Below are positions 17,569-26,227 of a stretch of 64,000 nt of DNA, in pieces. The stretch lies in contig NZ_PTIX01000019.1 of NCBI RefSeq assembly GCF_002934265.1, forward strand, positions 1-64,000. The letters run 5' to 3'. Under the pieces are notes generated by a model. The model was not told where the DNA came from and did not search any database. It was given only the letters and a program-made list of their open reading frames with translations. Both the position numbers and the translations under genes were made by a program. Within the stretch, counting starts at the first letter, position 1; every line of letters starts with the position of its first letter. This DNA comes from Actinokineospora auranticolor. GTDB taxonomy: Bacteria > Actinomycetota > Actinomycetes > Mycobacteriales > Pseudonocardiaceae.

Positions 17569-18407
17569 GCGCCCTCCACGAGTTCCTCGGCCTGCGCGTA
17601 GCTCATCGCGCCGGTGGTGAGGGTGAAGGTGCCGGACTCGGCGATCTCCTGCGCGGCCAGCACGGCGGCGGTGAGCGCGGCCCGGGGCAGCGCGGAACCG
17701 AGGCTGATCCGGCGCACGCCCAACTCACCGAGCTTGGTGACCGAGCAGCGCGCGGCCGGACCACCGGCCAACACGTTCACCGGCTTGTCGACGGCGGCGC
17801 AGACAGCGCGGATCGCGTCCGCGTCGGGCAGGCCGGGGGCGTAGAGGACGTCGGCTCCCGCTGCGGCGTAGGCGCGCAGGCGGGTGATCGTGTCGTCGAG
17901 GTCCGGCCTGCCGTGCAGGAAGTTCTCGGCGCGGGCGGTCAGGGTGAACGGGAACGGCAGCGCCCTGGCCGCCTCGACCGCGGCGGTGACCCGCTCGACG
18001 GCCTCGGCCAGGTCGCGGATGGGGTCGTCGAGGCGGCCGGTGGCGTCCTCGATCGAACCGCCGACCAACCCGGCCGCGGCGGCCAGCGCGATGGTCTCGG
18101 CGACGTCCTCCGGGCGGTCGCCGAAGCCGCTCTCCAGGTCGGCGGACACCGGCAGGGTGGTCGCGGCGACGATGTCGCCCGCGTTCGCCAGCGTCTCCTC
18201 GCGGGTGACGAGGTTGGCGCCGTCCGCGCGGCCCAGGGCGAAGGCGAGCCCGCCGCTGGTGGTCGCCAGCGCGCGGAAGCCGAGCCCGGTGAGCACCCGC
18301 GCGGTGCCCGCGTCCCACGGGTTCGCGATGACGAAGGCGCCCGGCCCCTGGTGGAGTTCGGCGAACGCGTGCGCCCGCCGCTCCTGGTCGGCTGCCGAGA
18401 TGGGCAT
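17565..18407 (-). CDS. isocitrate lyase / PEP mutase family protein
   Basis: 280 residues from ATG 18407. A TIM-barrel of the PEP mutase/isocitrate lyase superfamily: ANPWDAGTARVL, ATTSGGLAFALG, the metal-site DLESGFG, SIEDATGR and TARAEN all occur in the expected order. The Cys of the KKCGH loop of true isocitrate lyase is absent, pointing to a 2-methylisocitrate-lyase-like, carboxyphosphoenolpyruvate-type or oxaloacetate-hydrolase-like activity. It leads the saccharopine operon by a 4-bp overlap. Its chemical link to lysine metabolism is not evident. Confidence 0.85.
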   Translation of the reverse strand: MPISAADQERRAHAFAELHQGPGAFVIANPWDAGTARVLTGLGFRALATTSGGLAFALGRADGANLVTREETLANAGDIVAATTLPVSADLESGFGDRPEDVAETIALAAAAGLVGGSIEDATGRLDDPIRDLAEAVERVTAAVEAARALPFPFTLTARAENFLHGRPDLDDTITRLRAYAAAGADVLYAPGLPDADAIRAVCAAVDKPVNVLAGGPAARCSVTKLGELGVRRISLGSALPRAALTAAVLAAQEIAESGTFTLTTGAMSYAQAEELVEGA

Positions 18408-18496
18408 GGTGGCCCCTTTCTCTGCTCGGTGGGTAGCTCAAGCTAGATCACCGAGGCGGGGGCGCGCGCCCTCCGTGGCTCCGAAAGAGTGAGGAG

Positions 18497-19393
18497 TTAT
18501 CCGCGTTCGATGGCCGCAGGCGCCGGTTCCGGGCGTTTCCCGGTGCGGGAGACGGCCACACCGGTGAGGCAGAGGAGACCGCCGAGCAGCGCGAACGGGC
18601 CGGGCACCTCGTCGAGGAAGAGCCACGACATGAGCACGACCAGCGCGGGCACGGCGTAGCTGGTGGCCCCCATCCGCCCGGCGGTGGTGCGGGAGAGCGC
18701 GTAGGCCCAGGTGTAGAAGGCCAGCGCGGTGGGGAACAGCCCGAGGTAGACCATGCCCAGCGTCGACCCGAGGGGCGCGTCGCGCACGTCGGCGATCAGC
18801 TGTCCGGTGAACGGCAGGGTCGCGACGGCGCCGATCACGCAGCCGAACGTCGTCACCTGCAACGCGGACCCGTGGCGCAGGGCGGGTTTCTGCGCGACGA
18901 CCCCCGCCGCGTAGGTGATCGCGGCGAACAGGCACAGCAAGATGCCCAACAACGTCGAATGGCCGTCACCCGCGCCCGCGAACGCCACTACGGCCGCCCC
19001 GGCGAAGGACACCGCCAACCCGGCCATCAGCCGGGGCGGGAAGCCTTCCTTGAGCAGCCAGCCGCCGAGCAGGGCGATGAGGATCGGCCCGACGTTGACC
19101 AACAGCGCGGCGGTACCCGCGTCGACCTGCTCCTCGCCCCAGTTGAGCATCACCATGTAGGCGCCGAACCACAGCAGGCCGGAGCAGGTGATCCCGGGCC
19201 AAGCGCCGCGCCCGGGCAGCCCTTCCCGGCGGAGCAGCAGGATCGCCACCAGCGCGACGGCACCGGAGAGCAACCGCCCCTCGGCCAGCGCCCCGGGGCG
19301 GAAGTGCGGCCCGGCATCCCGGATCACCACGAACGACGAGGCCCACAACACCGCGGTGACCACGACGGCGGCCAGCGCCCGCCGATCGACCAT
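18497..19393 (-). CDS. EamA/DMT-family transporter
   Basis: 298 residues from ATG 19393 with a GGGGGAAT region upstream. About ten hydrophobic segments in two repeated EamA halves; the first half opens with VTAVLWASSFVVIRDAGPHF and the second contains YAAGVVAQKPALRHGSALQV. It is predicted to be an inner-membrane drug/metabolite exporter with its C-terminus in the cytoplasm. The substrate is unknown; the downstream lysine genes allow an amino-acid efflux role, as for other EamA proteins, but that is inference. Confidence 0.88.
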   Translation of the reverse strand: MVDRRALAAVVVTAVLWASSFVVIRDAGPHFRPGALAEGRLLSGAVALVAILLLRREGLPGRGAWPGITCSGLLWFGAYMVMLNWGEEQVDAGTAALLVNVGPILIALLGGWLLKEGFPPRLMAGLAVSFAGAAVVAFAGAGDGHSTLLGILLCLFAAITYAAGVVAQKPALRHGSALQVTTFGCVIGAVATLPFTGQLIADVRDAPLGSTLGMVYLGLFPTALAFYTWAYALSRTTAGRMGATSYAVPALVVLMSWLFLDEVPGPFALLGGLLCLTGVAVSRTGKRPEPAPAAIERG

Positions 19394-19608
19394 GCGCCAT
19401 TCCCCCTTGATCGAATTCCGCCGGAAAGGGTGCGGATTTCGCGAGCCTCACACCCGGGAACCCAATCGTCAACCGGATAACCGGAGGTCGGGTCGACGTT
19501 CCCGGGAGATGGCAGGAAATGGGGGAAGGATGGCGGATTCGGATTGGCCGGGCACGGGTCGGCGCGGTTCGTCCAGCCTGGACACGGACCGCGCCGACCC
19601 GCTCGGGG

Positions 19609-19992
19609 TCAGCCCGTGACGTGCAGGCTCCAGCCCGCGACACCCGAGATGCAGCGGTACGAGTACCAGATGGTCGGCTGGCCCGCCGCGGGCTTGCCGT
19701 TGGTCCCGGCCCAGTTGCAGTCGGTGTCGGAGGCGAAGGTGTTGATGTAGACGTCGTTGAACGAAGTCGTGGTGGGCAGCACGTGCAGGCTGTAGCCCGC
19801 GATCCCGCTGTCGCAGGAGTAGCTGGCGAAGACGCCGTTGGAGACGCCGTTCCCGCCCGCGAAGGTGCAGTCGGCGTTGGTGGTGGTGTAGATGAACCGA
19901 CCCACGAACGCCTGCGCGGGTGCCGCGCTCAACGCGACTGCCGCCGCGCTGGCCCCGAGCACGACGGCAACGTTTCTCTTCCACTTGGACAT
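19609..19992 (-). CDS. small secreted protein with two internal repeats
   Basis: 127 residues from ATG 19992 with GGAGG at the right spacing; the longer upstream extension is rejected. The signal peptide is clear (MSKWKRN, a hydrophobic core, then APAQA cleavage site). The mature part has two related units of about 55 residues, each with a DC..AG.NG segment followed by a Y.C.SG.AG.SLHV segment, giving two Cys per unit that probably form disulfides. The function is unknown; it could be a small extracellular binding protein. Confidence 0.75.
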   Translation of the reverse strand: MSKWKRNVAVVLGASAAAVALSAAPAQAFVGRFIYTTTNADCTFAGGNGVSNGVFASYSCDSGIAGYSLHVLPTTTSFNDVYINTFASDTDCNWAGTNGKPAAGQPTIWYSYRCISGVAGWSLHVTG

Positions 19993-20533
19993 GACTGCCT
20001 CCATTGTGGTGGACGGATTTGACGCGGGCGAACGGGTGGGATCGCCGGGTCGGGACGCTACCGTCAGTTGATCAGCCACAATGGACTCTTTGCCTGTGTT
20101 GGAAGGGCACCGGAAGTGACCGGGGAACAATTCGGACATCGGGGTTTGGGGGTCCTTTTCGCACTTCCCCAACCCCGGCGGACTTCGTTGAATCCACTTG
20201 GGTCGCGACCGCCAAACGCCACCGACCGTCATTCCTGTGACCTCGATCACTTTCGACCCCGCTGAACAGGCGCGTCCGACCGGCCGTCAACCCCGCCGCC
20301 ACTCGGACGCACAACCACCCGCCCGACGGTCGGATGGTCGACGAAATGCCAGGACAACACCCCGGCAACATTCTTGGAGTGCCAACAACCTGTTCCCCTG
20401 ACAAAGAAACAACGCAAAACTCCCACAACCCCCACCGGCCCTCCCCGCCACCCGCACACCCCACCCCGACGCGCCTCGTGAACCTCTGCCCGTCGCCCCC
20501 GCCCCTCCCGCTACACTCGGTGCTCGGAGCCAA
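19993..20533. other. gene-free stretch upstream of tRNA-Lys
   Basis: 541 bases without a convincing ORF in any frame. It holds the promoter side of the secreted-protein gene on the left. A TACACT hexamer at 20512-20517, 16 bases before the tRNA, could be the tRNA -10 box. The part from about 20260 to 20510 is C-rich and G-poor on the + strand. No repeats stand out. Confidence 0.6.
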
Positions 20534-20606
20534 GGGCCGTTAGCTCAATTGGCAGAGCTGCGGACTTTTAATCCGTAGGTTCTGGGTTCGAGCCCCAGGC
20601 GGCCCA
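20534..20606 (+). tRNA. tRNA-Lys (anticodon TTT)
   Basis: 73 nt with acceptor GGGCCGT pairing with GCGGCCC (one U-G), D-arm GCTCAATTGGCAGAGC, anticodon loop around CTTTTAA reading TTT, T-stem CTGGG/CCCAG with TTCGAGC loop, and discriminator A. CCA is not encoded. Its 3' part is the left attachment site of the integrative element; the gene stays complete because the element carries the replacement end. Confidence 0.97.
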
Positions 20607-20650
20607 CCGTGTGGCCTGGTCACGGCTGTGACCAGGCCACAAGGCTCCCC
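20573..20650 (+). repeat. left attachment repeat (attL)
   Basis: 78 bases identical to 33089-33166. It spans the 3' part of tRNA-Lys (from within the anticodon stem) and the tRNA terminator. The identity stops sharply at both ends, at 20572 and 20651. It is longer than many tRNA att cores because the terminator hairpin is included. Confidence 0.92.
20611..20640 (+). terminator. tRNA-Lys terminator hairpin
   Basis: GTGGCCTGGTCAC-ggct-GTGACCAGGCCAC, a perfect 13-bp stem with a 4-nt loop directly after the tRNA. It is not followed by a T-run, as is common in high-GC actinobacteria. The second copy is at 33127-33156 inside attR. It probably also separates the convergent integrase gene from tRNA transcription. 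Confidence 0.8.
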
Positions 20651-20654
20651 CAAC

Positions 20655-21823
20655 TCACCGCTTACCCATCACTTTCCCCAGCGCGTCGGCCGCGACCCGG
20701 CTCACCGCGCCACGGCCCATGTAGACGTCCTGGGTCATCGAGGGGCGGGCGTGGCCGAGGACGTCCGCGATCTGCCGAGCGGTCAAGCCGGACTCGTCGA
20801 GGAGCGTGGCCACCGTTCGCCGGAATGTCCGGAACGTCACCCAGTCGAACCCGGCTCGGACGAGGAACGGCTTCCAGGCCCGGTTGCGGACGTTGCTCGC
20901 CTCCCGGATGGGGTGCCTGTGGTGCTGGGGAAGATCGGCCCCGCAGTGGCCCCTGTGGCCCGCTGACGGCCCACCAGCATGGCGGCACACCAGTCCGCCA
21001 ACGGCACCGGCCGCTGCGAGTTGGCCGTCTTACCGGGGTTGAGCAGCTTCCCCCGCCCCTTGGCCCGGATGACGTTCGCGTGCACCCTGATGACCCTCTC
21101 GGCCGCGTCGAAGTGCTCCCAATGCGCGGCCAGCGCCTCGCCGGTCCGTTCGCCCGTGGCGAGGAAGAAGCGGACGAGATCGGGAAGGTCGTCTTCCACG
21201 GCCTTAGGGTCGGCATCGAGCTTGGCCAGCAGCTCGAAGACCTCATCTCGCGACATCGCCCGCGACTTTGTCTGCTGGTGCCGCGCCTGGCGCGAGTCGA
21301 TCCGCCCGATATCCCGCGCCAGGTTCCGCTCAAGCGCGCCATGTCGAACCGCGAAGCCCGTGACTCCGGAGATGATCGCCCGCACGGTCTTGGCCGAGCT
21401 GGCGCTGGACTTGTCCCGCACGTCCTGGACGACCTTGTCCAGCGCCAGCGCGGTCAGCTCACGTGCTCGAAGCTCGCCCAGAGCAGGCAAGATGATCCCC
21501 TGCAAGCGGCTCCGATACGTGTCGATCGTGCCCCAGGAGCCGACACCCCGACCCGCCAAGCGCTCCAACTCGGCCATCCAGGCAGCTGCCAGAACGGCGA
21601 ACTTGGAGTCCCTACCGAACTGATCACCGCCCGCCGATGGCGAGAAGTCACGTATCGCGACCTTGAGGTTACTTTCGGCTTTCCCTTCGGTCGAACCGAT
21701 CCGTTCGACGAGGTAGACCCTCCCGTCGTAGTGGCGATAGCGGCACCGCGACCGGTAGTTCTTGCCCACCTTCGTTGTATTGATCTTGCCGTGGGTCCCG
21801 ATGGGTATCGGCGGACGACCCAT
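20655..21823 (-). pseudogene. int: tyrosine site-specific integrase, frameshifted
   Basis: A pSAM2-type tyrosine recombinase for integration and excision at tRNA-Lys. From ATG 21823 the first frame covers the N-terminal arm-binding and core-binding domains and the catalytic Arg226 in ATGERTGEALAAHW. At the run of four G on the + strand (20910-20913) the reading frame changes: PSTTGTP continues in the other frame as IREASNVRNRAWKPFLVRAG. That second frame holds FRTFRRTVATLLDESG, DVLGHARPSMTQDVYMGRG and the stop at 20655. One extra base in the run restores a single protein of about 389 residues. The box II His position appears as Arg. Either a real inactivating deletion or a homopolymer sequencing error. 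Confidence 0.85.
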
Positions 21824-22017
21824 CAGGCAGCCTCCGGTTGCTCATCCACCCAGGAGACGACGTCCTCCGGTCGAAACCGCACGTACTTCCCGACTCGCCG
21901 ACCACGCGGCCCGTAGCCCTTGGTTCGCCACTGATAGATCGTTTGCTCGGGAACCCCCAGGTAGGCGGCTACCTCGGGAATGCCCCACAGTCCTGCCCTG
22001 ATAGATTGGCCGGTCAT
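21823..22017 (-). CDS. xis: excisionase, AlpA/MerR-type helix-turn-helix
   Basis: 64 residues from ATG 22017. A single winged-helix DNA-binding domain: GIPEVAAYLGVPEQTIYQWR followed by the wing VGKYVRFRPEDVVSWVDEQ, as in Xis proteins of AICEs and phages. Its TGA shares a base with the integrase ATG (TGATG), so int and xis are translationally coupled and transcribed together with rep. It directs recombination toward excision by bending attL/attR DNA. Confidence 0.88.
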   Translation of the reverse strand: MTGQSIRAGLWGIPEVAAYLGVPEQTIYQWRTKGYGPRGRRVGKYVRFRPEDVVSWVDEQPEAA

Positions 22018-22031
22018 CTAATCTCCCGAGG

Positions 22032-23612
22032 TCAGGCGGCTAGTGGTGGAGTTGCTGAAACATCGGCCGCGAGGAGTGCGGCGTCGTATTCGGCTCTCCA
22101 TCGGATGCGTTCGCTGATGGCGTGCATGAGCAGGTGCGCCCGTGGGGGCACGGTGGGGTCGCCGGGTTTGACCTTGTGCCAGGTCTGGCGTGCCCGGTTG
22201 GGTTCGGGTTTGACGATCCCGACCGCCGCGAGGGCCTGAACGACGAACGCCTTGCGGTCGGCTCTGTGGTCGGCGAGGGTTTTGCCGGACCACTTCCGCG
22301 AGACCAACACCCGCCGACCGGGCAGGCCGAGGGTGGTGCGGCGGTGGGCGCGGCCTTTGCAGTGGCCGGGGGTGGTGCGGCTGGTGGCGCCGTGGGGCTG
22401 GATGCCGTAGAGCAGCCACACCGCGCAGCGAGGTGAGCAGGGCGTGATCGCCAACTCTTCGTGGAGCCGGTCGTGGTGTGCCCGTTGCCGGTCGCTGGTG
22501 GCGGTGACCACTTCACCGGTGGACTTGGTGAGGTACTTGGTCAGGTACCCGATGTCCCGCCCGGCCTCGTCGGTGCCGCCGAGGATGCCCTTGGAGTGCA
22601 CCTGTGCCCCGAAGGTCGACACGTGCGCGGGTGCCTCGACCAGTTCAACCGCGTCCGCCCAGGCCGTGAGCGGTTGACGGGTGTCGGGGTCGACGAACCG
22701 TTCCCCGTCCCACACGGGATGCCGGTCGAGGTAGACGAGTTCGTCGTGGGATGGCCACCAGACTTGGAGGTAGGTGGCTGCGGTGACTTGCCGGATGACC
22801 TCGTGCGGGATGGAACCGCGGATCGCGGTGTGCAGGTGCGGCGCGGCCCGCCGCTGAGGTTCGACGGTCGCGAAGTACTGGACGTCCCAGCCGACTACGC
22901 GGCGCAGGTTCTGCCACCACCGGTCGACCAGGGAGGCGAAGTGCACCGCGTCCCGAGCGGCCCGTCGGTAGTCGTAGCGGCCAGGGTTCACCGGGGAGCC
23001 GTCCGCGTGGACGGGTCCGTAGGTGTCGCAGGTGAGGGTGACGAACATCGACGGCCGGTATCCACCGGCGAACTCGCGGCCGAGGGTGCGTTTCTCCACT
23101 CGCCGCCGAGGCAGGTTCGGCGCGTCCTGCCGCCGCCGAGTCGACCGGTGCGGCGCCCGCGTTCCAGGCCCGTCCGGCGACGGCAACCGACCCCGTACCC
23201 CGAGGCCGCGCAGCTCCTCATCGACCGAGCGGATCTCCTCGCGGAGGTCATCGGCCTCGCCCGCCTGGCCCTCCTCCACCGCGCCCCGGTAAGCGCCGAC
23301 GAGGTCGGCCCGGAACTCCATCAGGTCCGTGTGATCCCGGGTCGGTGGGGTCTTCTCGAAGGCCGGTTCGGTCGTGAGGTGCCAGCCTTCCCGGCACTGG
23401 ACCATCCGCAACGCCCGCGCCTTGCGGGCACACGGGCCGCACACGCTCTCGACGGTTGCCCCGCAGGGGACCGGGACGTGGCGGAGTTCTCCGGTGTCGA
23501 GGTCGCCGACCTCCATGGTGAACGGGCGGACACAGACTCCGTACTTCTCCGCCGTCGCGGTGACGACATCGGCCGCGAGGGGCTGGGCGAGGCGTTCGGC
23601 GCGGGTGCTCAT
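22032..23612 (-). CDS. repSA: RepSA-type rolling-circle replication initiator
   Basis: 526 residues from ATG 23612, overlapping the upstream gene by 4 bp. N-terminal Cys motifs (VCGPCARKARALRMVQC, about 58-73) suggest a zinc-binding segment. The HUH nuclease core is seen as FATVEPQRRAAPHLHTAIRG with the metal-binding His259-x-His261. A later GYLTKYLTKS carries the candidate catalytic Tyr. In AICEs this protein nicks the double-strand origin and drives rolling-circle replication of the excised circle before transfer. A basic C-terminus completes the usual length. Confidence 0.88.
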   Translation of the reverse strand: MSTRAERLAQPLAADVVTATAEKYGVCVRPFTMEVGDLDTGELRHVPVPCGATVESVCGPCARKARALRMVQCREGWHLTTEPAFEKTPPTRDHTDLMEFRADLVGAYRGAVEEGQAGEADDLREEIRSVDEELRGLGVRGRLPSPDGPGTRAPHRSTRRRQDAPNLPRRRVEKRTLGREFAGGYRPSMFVTLTCDTYGPVHADGSPVNPGRYDYRRAARDAVHFASLVDRWWQNLRRVVGWDVQYFATVEPQRRAAPHLHTAIRGSIPHEVIRQVTAATYLQVWWPSHDELVYLDRHPVWDGERFVDPDTRQPLTAWADAVELVEAPAHVSTFGAQVHSKGILGGTDEAGRDIGYLTKYLTKSTGEVVTATSDRQRAHHDRLHEELAITPCSPRCAVWLLYGIQPHGATSRTTPGHCKGRAHRRTTLGLPGRRVLVSRKWSGKTLADHRADRKAFVVQALAAVGIVKPEPNRARQTWHKVKPGDPTVPPRAHLLMHAISERIRWRAEYDAALLAADVSATPPLAA

Positions 23613-23995
23613 GCCGCCACCGCCTCTGCCGCCCAGGCCCGCAGTGTGGACAGGCCCACGCTCTGCTTGCCGCCGGGTTCGAGGTCGAGGAAGCGGGTCG
23701 GGTCGTAGCCGACGGCGCCGTAGATCCGGATCGGGTCGCCGGCGGGGAGGGTGCCGGTCAGGTCGAGGTGGACCGAGTCCGATGCCGGGGGCCGCCACGC
23801 CGTGGCGGTGGTGTCGGTCAGCGTCGCGGCCCAGGTCAGCAACGCATTGGCCACAGCCGGGAGCGGACCGCCGGTGAGCTGGACCGATGTGTCCGCGTCG
23901 CCGAGGGCGTAGGTCGACACCAGCACCGCGTCCAACCGTGGGTGCGCGTCCAGATGCTTCGCCACGACCGTCAGGGCCTCGATGAGCGCGGTCAT
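23609..23995 (-). CDS. small AICE protein of unknown function
   Basis: 128 residues, starting at ATG 23995 and overlapping both neighbours by 4 bp, so it is part of the tra-rep-xis-int transcript. Acidic and soluble-looking, with no membrane segment. Conserved-looking features are LTWAATLTDTTATAWRPP and RIYGAVGYDPTRFLDLEPGG. Genes in this place in other AICEs are uncharacterised or assigned to spread functions (Spd). The family is not recognised. Confidence 0.7.
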   Translation of the reverse strand: MTALIEALTVVAKHLDAHPRLDAVLVSTYALGDADTSVQLTGGPLPAVANALLTWAATLTDTTATAWRPPASDSVHLDLTGTLPAGDPIRIYGAVGYDPTRFLDLEPGGKQSVGLSTLRAWAAEAVAA

Positions 23996-25446
23996 CGCAC
24001 ACCACCCTCAACGAGCACCAGGCCGCCGGTCACGAAGGTCACCAGCTCCGCCAAGTCGCCATCGGTGACATGGAACGCCCTGGCACGTACCGGTTCGCGT
24101 CGGCCGTCTTCCTTCACCCACGCCACGCCGGGTGTGTGTTCGCTGATCTCGTGCGCCGCCGCCCCGCGCTGGCGGACACCGTCGCCGAGAACCATGTCCA
24201 CCTGCGCGGGCTCGTCCAAGCGCATCGCAATCCGGGTGGAGAACAGGTGCCGAAACCCCACGACCTCCTTGCGCGGGTCCTGCAACAACCCCAACACGCA
24301 CACTCCGGGCGCCCGACCTTGGCTGGTGATGGTCTGCACCGCTCGTGCCGCGCGTTCCCGGAGCTGCTTGTCGCTCTGGTAGGCGATGACGTCCGCCAGC
24401 TCGTCGACCACCAGGAGCAGGAACGGGTCCCCGGACTCCGGCGACCACGACCGCCGCACACCCCGATACGTGGTGGCGCGACGTTTGACCTCTGCGGCGA
24501 GTTCTTCGAGCAGGGTCACCGCGGCTTCTCCGTTGTCGAACACGACCCGGTGGAACACCTCCTGGGCCTGCCCCAACTCCATCCCGCCCTTGGGATCAAC
24601 CCCATACAGCCGCACCTGCCCCGCCTTGATCGCCGGAGCCAACGCCCGCACCACCGACCACAACAACGACCCCTTACCGGCCCCCGAGACACCCACCACC
24701 AGGACCTGAGTCCCACGCAAGCGAAGCCGCAACGGCCTGCCGGTCTCGGTGCGCCCCACCACCAGACGCCGCAGGTCAACCGACGCGGGGTCATCATTCA
24801 GAGCAGGGGCCGGGAGCGGAACCGTCAGCGGATCGAACCGGACCAGGTCCAACTCGATGACACCAGGACGGATCACCCGCACCCGGCAGGAGCGAGCGCC
24901 GAACGAGTGCGCCAGGCCCGAGGCCCGTGTCTCCCACTGTTCCGGCGCTTGGCCTTTCACCATCCGGACCCGGACGCAGTCCCGCCAACTCTGTGCCCGC
25001 ACCCTGCCCAACCTCGGCCGGAACTCCCTACCGCGCTTGTCCTTGGTCAGCTCCGATAGCCGCACCACCGAACGCCATTGACAGGCGTAGACACAGAAAC
25101 GGCGCACCTCCGACCACCCCACCGGCGCCACCCACCGGCCGAAGCTCTCCGGGTGCCAGAACCACCACGCCGACAACCCCACCAACACCACACCACCGGC
25201 GACTGCGGTAGCCCACTCACCCCAGGTGATCCACCCCCACGCCACCAACGAGCACACCAACACCGTCACCGGATACCGCACCACCACCCGAACCACCTGG
25301 CACACCAGCCAGCACGTCACATACGCAGTGGCGAACGGCAACAACGCCACCTTCGCCCCATTCGGCAGCAACGTCCACCACGGCAACCTCGGCCGCGCCA
25401 CCTCCAACGGCGCCGGATCAACCCACCGCCCACCCTCGCTGCTCAC
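23992..25446 (-). CDS. FtsK/SpoIIIE-like conjugative DNA translocase (TraSA/TraB type)
   Basis: 484 residues from GTG 25446. Two or three membrane helices lie between about residues 33 and 98. An ATPase domain follows, with Walker A GVSGAGKGS (252-260), YGVDPKGGMELGQ, Walker B LLLVVDELADV (345-355) and SQGRAPGVCVLGLLQDP. The single transfer protein of actinobacterial elements forms a hexameric pump moving double-stranded DNA between mycelia. A paired direct-repeat motif at 25483-25500 lies just upstream and could be the Kor-type operator that keeps this potentially lethal gene silent. Confidence 0.9.
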   Translation of the reverse strand: MSSEGGRWVDPAPLEVARPRLPWWTLLPNGAKVALLPFATAYVTCWLVCQVVRVVVRYPVTVLVCSLVAWGWITWGEWATAVAGGVVLVGLSAWWFWHPESFGRWVAPVGWSEVRRFCVYACQWRSVVRLSELTKDKRGREFRPRLGRVRAQSWRDCVRVRMVKGQAPEQWETRASGLAHSFGARSCRVRVIRPGVIELDLVRFDPLTVPLPAPALNDDPASVDLRRLVVGRTETGRPLRLRLRGTQVLVVGVSGAGKGSLLWSVVRALAPAIKAGQVRLYGVDPKGGMELGQAQEVFHRVVFDNGEAAVTLLEELAAEVKRRATTYRGVRRSWSPESGDPFLLLVVDELADVIAYQSDKQLRERAARAVQTITSQGRAPGVCVLGLLQDPRKEVVGFRHLFSTRIAMRLDEPAQVDMVLGDGVRQRGAAAHEISEHTPGVAWVKEDGRREPVRARAFHVTDGDLAELVTFVTGGLVLVEGGVR

Positions 25447-25482
25447 AGCCCACCCCCACTAGACCGAGGGAGGGACCCACCT

Positions 25483-25500
25483 AGCGCCAACACAGCGCCA
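25483..25500. promoter_or_regulatory. candidate operator: paired AGCGCCA repeats before the transfer gene
   Basis: AGCGCCA at 25483-25489 and again at 25494-25500. On the minus strand this reads TGGCGCT-gtgt-TGGCGCT, 37 bases before the transfer-gene start. A similar doublet (GCGCTAC twice, with TTGGCGCTA) lies before the XRE gene at 28818. Sharing between a transfer gene and a regulator gene is what a KorSA-like repressor site would show. Confidence 0.4.
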
Positions 25501-25663
25501 TCCCGTAGCTTCATCACTTGTCTACTCCGATGTCTGGTGTGGACAGCACGGAAGCGGAACGGGCGACCAACCATGATCCGCTTCTGTGCCTAGAACCCAA
25601 ACACGCCCACAGAAGGCGTGCGTCATCGCCACGCGATTCAGGCGCATTATGTCTCTTGTGGAC

Positions 25664-25990
25664 TTACGGCTTGTAGTAGTTTTCCGGCGCAACCTCCTCG
25701 ATTCCCTGGCTTAGCGTTTCCGCCCACCTGGCTGCGATCAGGACCTCAGCCATGGCCTCGTTTCGGTGACGAGCATCGGCGAGCGCAATCGTTCGGAAGA
25801 CCTCAACGCACCACTGGTAGTACTCGATCCACTCACGTCGCGAAGCGTCGGAGGCCGGGCCGGGAGAGACGTACTCGCGTCCCGCTGCCAACGTCATCGG
25901 GGCTGGCTTGGTTGACCGCCACTGCGGCCGTTGAGAGATCACCGGAGGTTCGGTGTCCGGCTCCAGGTTGTCGAGCGGCCCCGGCATCAC
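25664..25990 (-). CDS. hypothetical AICE protein
   Basis: 108 residues from ATG 25990 or 25987. A Pro-rich N-terminus is followed by a helical part with REWIEYYQWCVEVFRTIAL and MAEVLIAARWAETLSQGI. There is no signal peptide or membrane helix. Its start overlaps the end of the next gene upstream by 4 bp. The family is not recognised; small cytoplasmic genes of this size are usual between pra and tra in AICEs. Confidence 0.65.
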   Translation of the reverse strand: MMPGPLDNLEPDTEPPVISQRPQWRSTKPAPMTLAAGREYVSPGPASDASRREWIEYYQWCVEVFRTIALADARHRNEAMAEVLIAARWAETLSQGIEEVAPENYYKP

Positions 25991-26211
25991 TTGTCCTCGG
26001 GTTGTCGGTTCTCGCCCGGACGGTTGGCCGCGTCCAGTTCCCTCCGGCCGGTCTCGATGGCCTCGGCGAGGGAGTCCAAGGCCAAGCGGTCGGCGATCAG
26101 CACTACGGGGAACGCCTTGCCGAAGCGGATTTCCACCCTGTCCGCGAAGGGGAGCGCCCTGGCCCGGATGGGCAGGTCTTTCGTCACGTGGACGTGGACC
26201 ACGTCGCGCAT
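25987..26211 (-). CDS. hypothetical AICE protein
   Basis: 74 residues from ATG 26211, with AGGAG 9 bases upstream; the longer form is rejected because that site fits this start. It opens with VVHVHVTKDLPIRARALPFA and has a central VEIRFGKAFPVVLIADRLAL, suggesting a small alpha/beta fold. It is translationally coupled to 25664-25990. Function unknown. Confidence 0.65.
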   Translation of the reverse strand: MRDVVHVHVTKDLPIRARALPFADRVEIRFGKAFPVVLIADRLALDSLAEAIETGRRELDAANRPGENRQPEDK

Positions 26212-26227
26212 GTCCGTGGCTCCTGGG

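Noticed and set aside
20072..20533. 153-codon minus-strand ORF upstream of tRNA-Lys
   Set aside because: Gly/Arg/Val-rich without motifs or a ribosome site; it spans the likely tRNA promoter.
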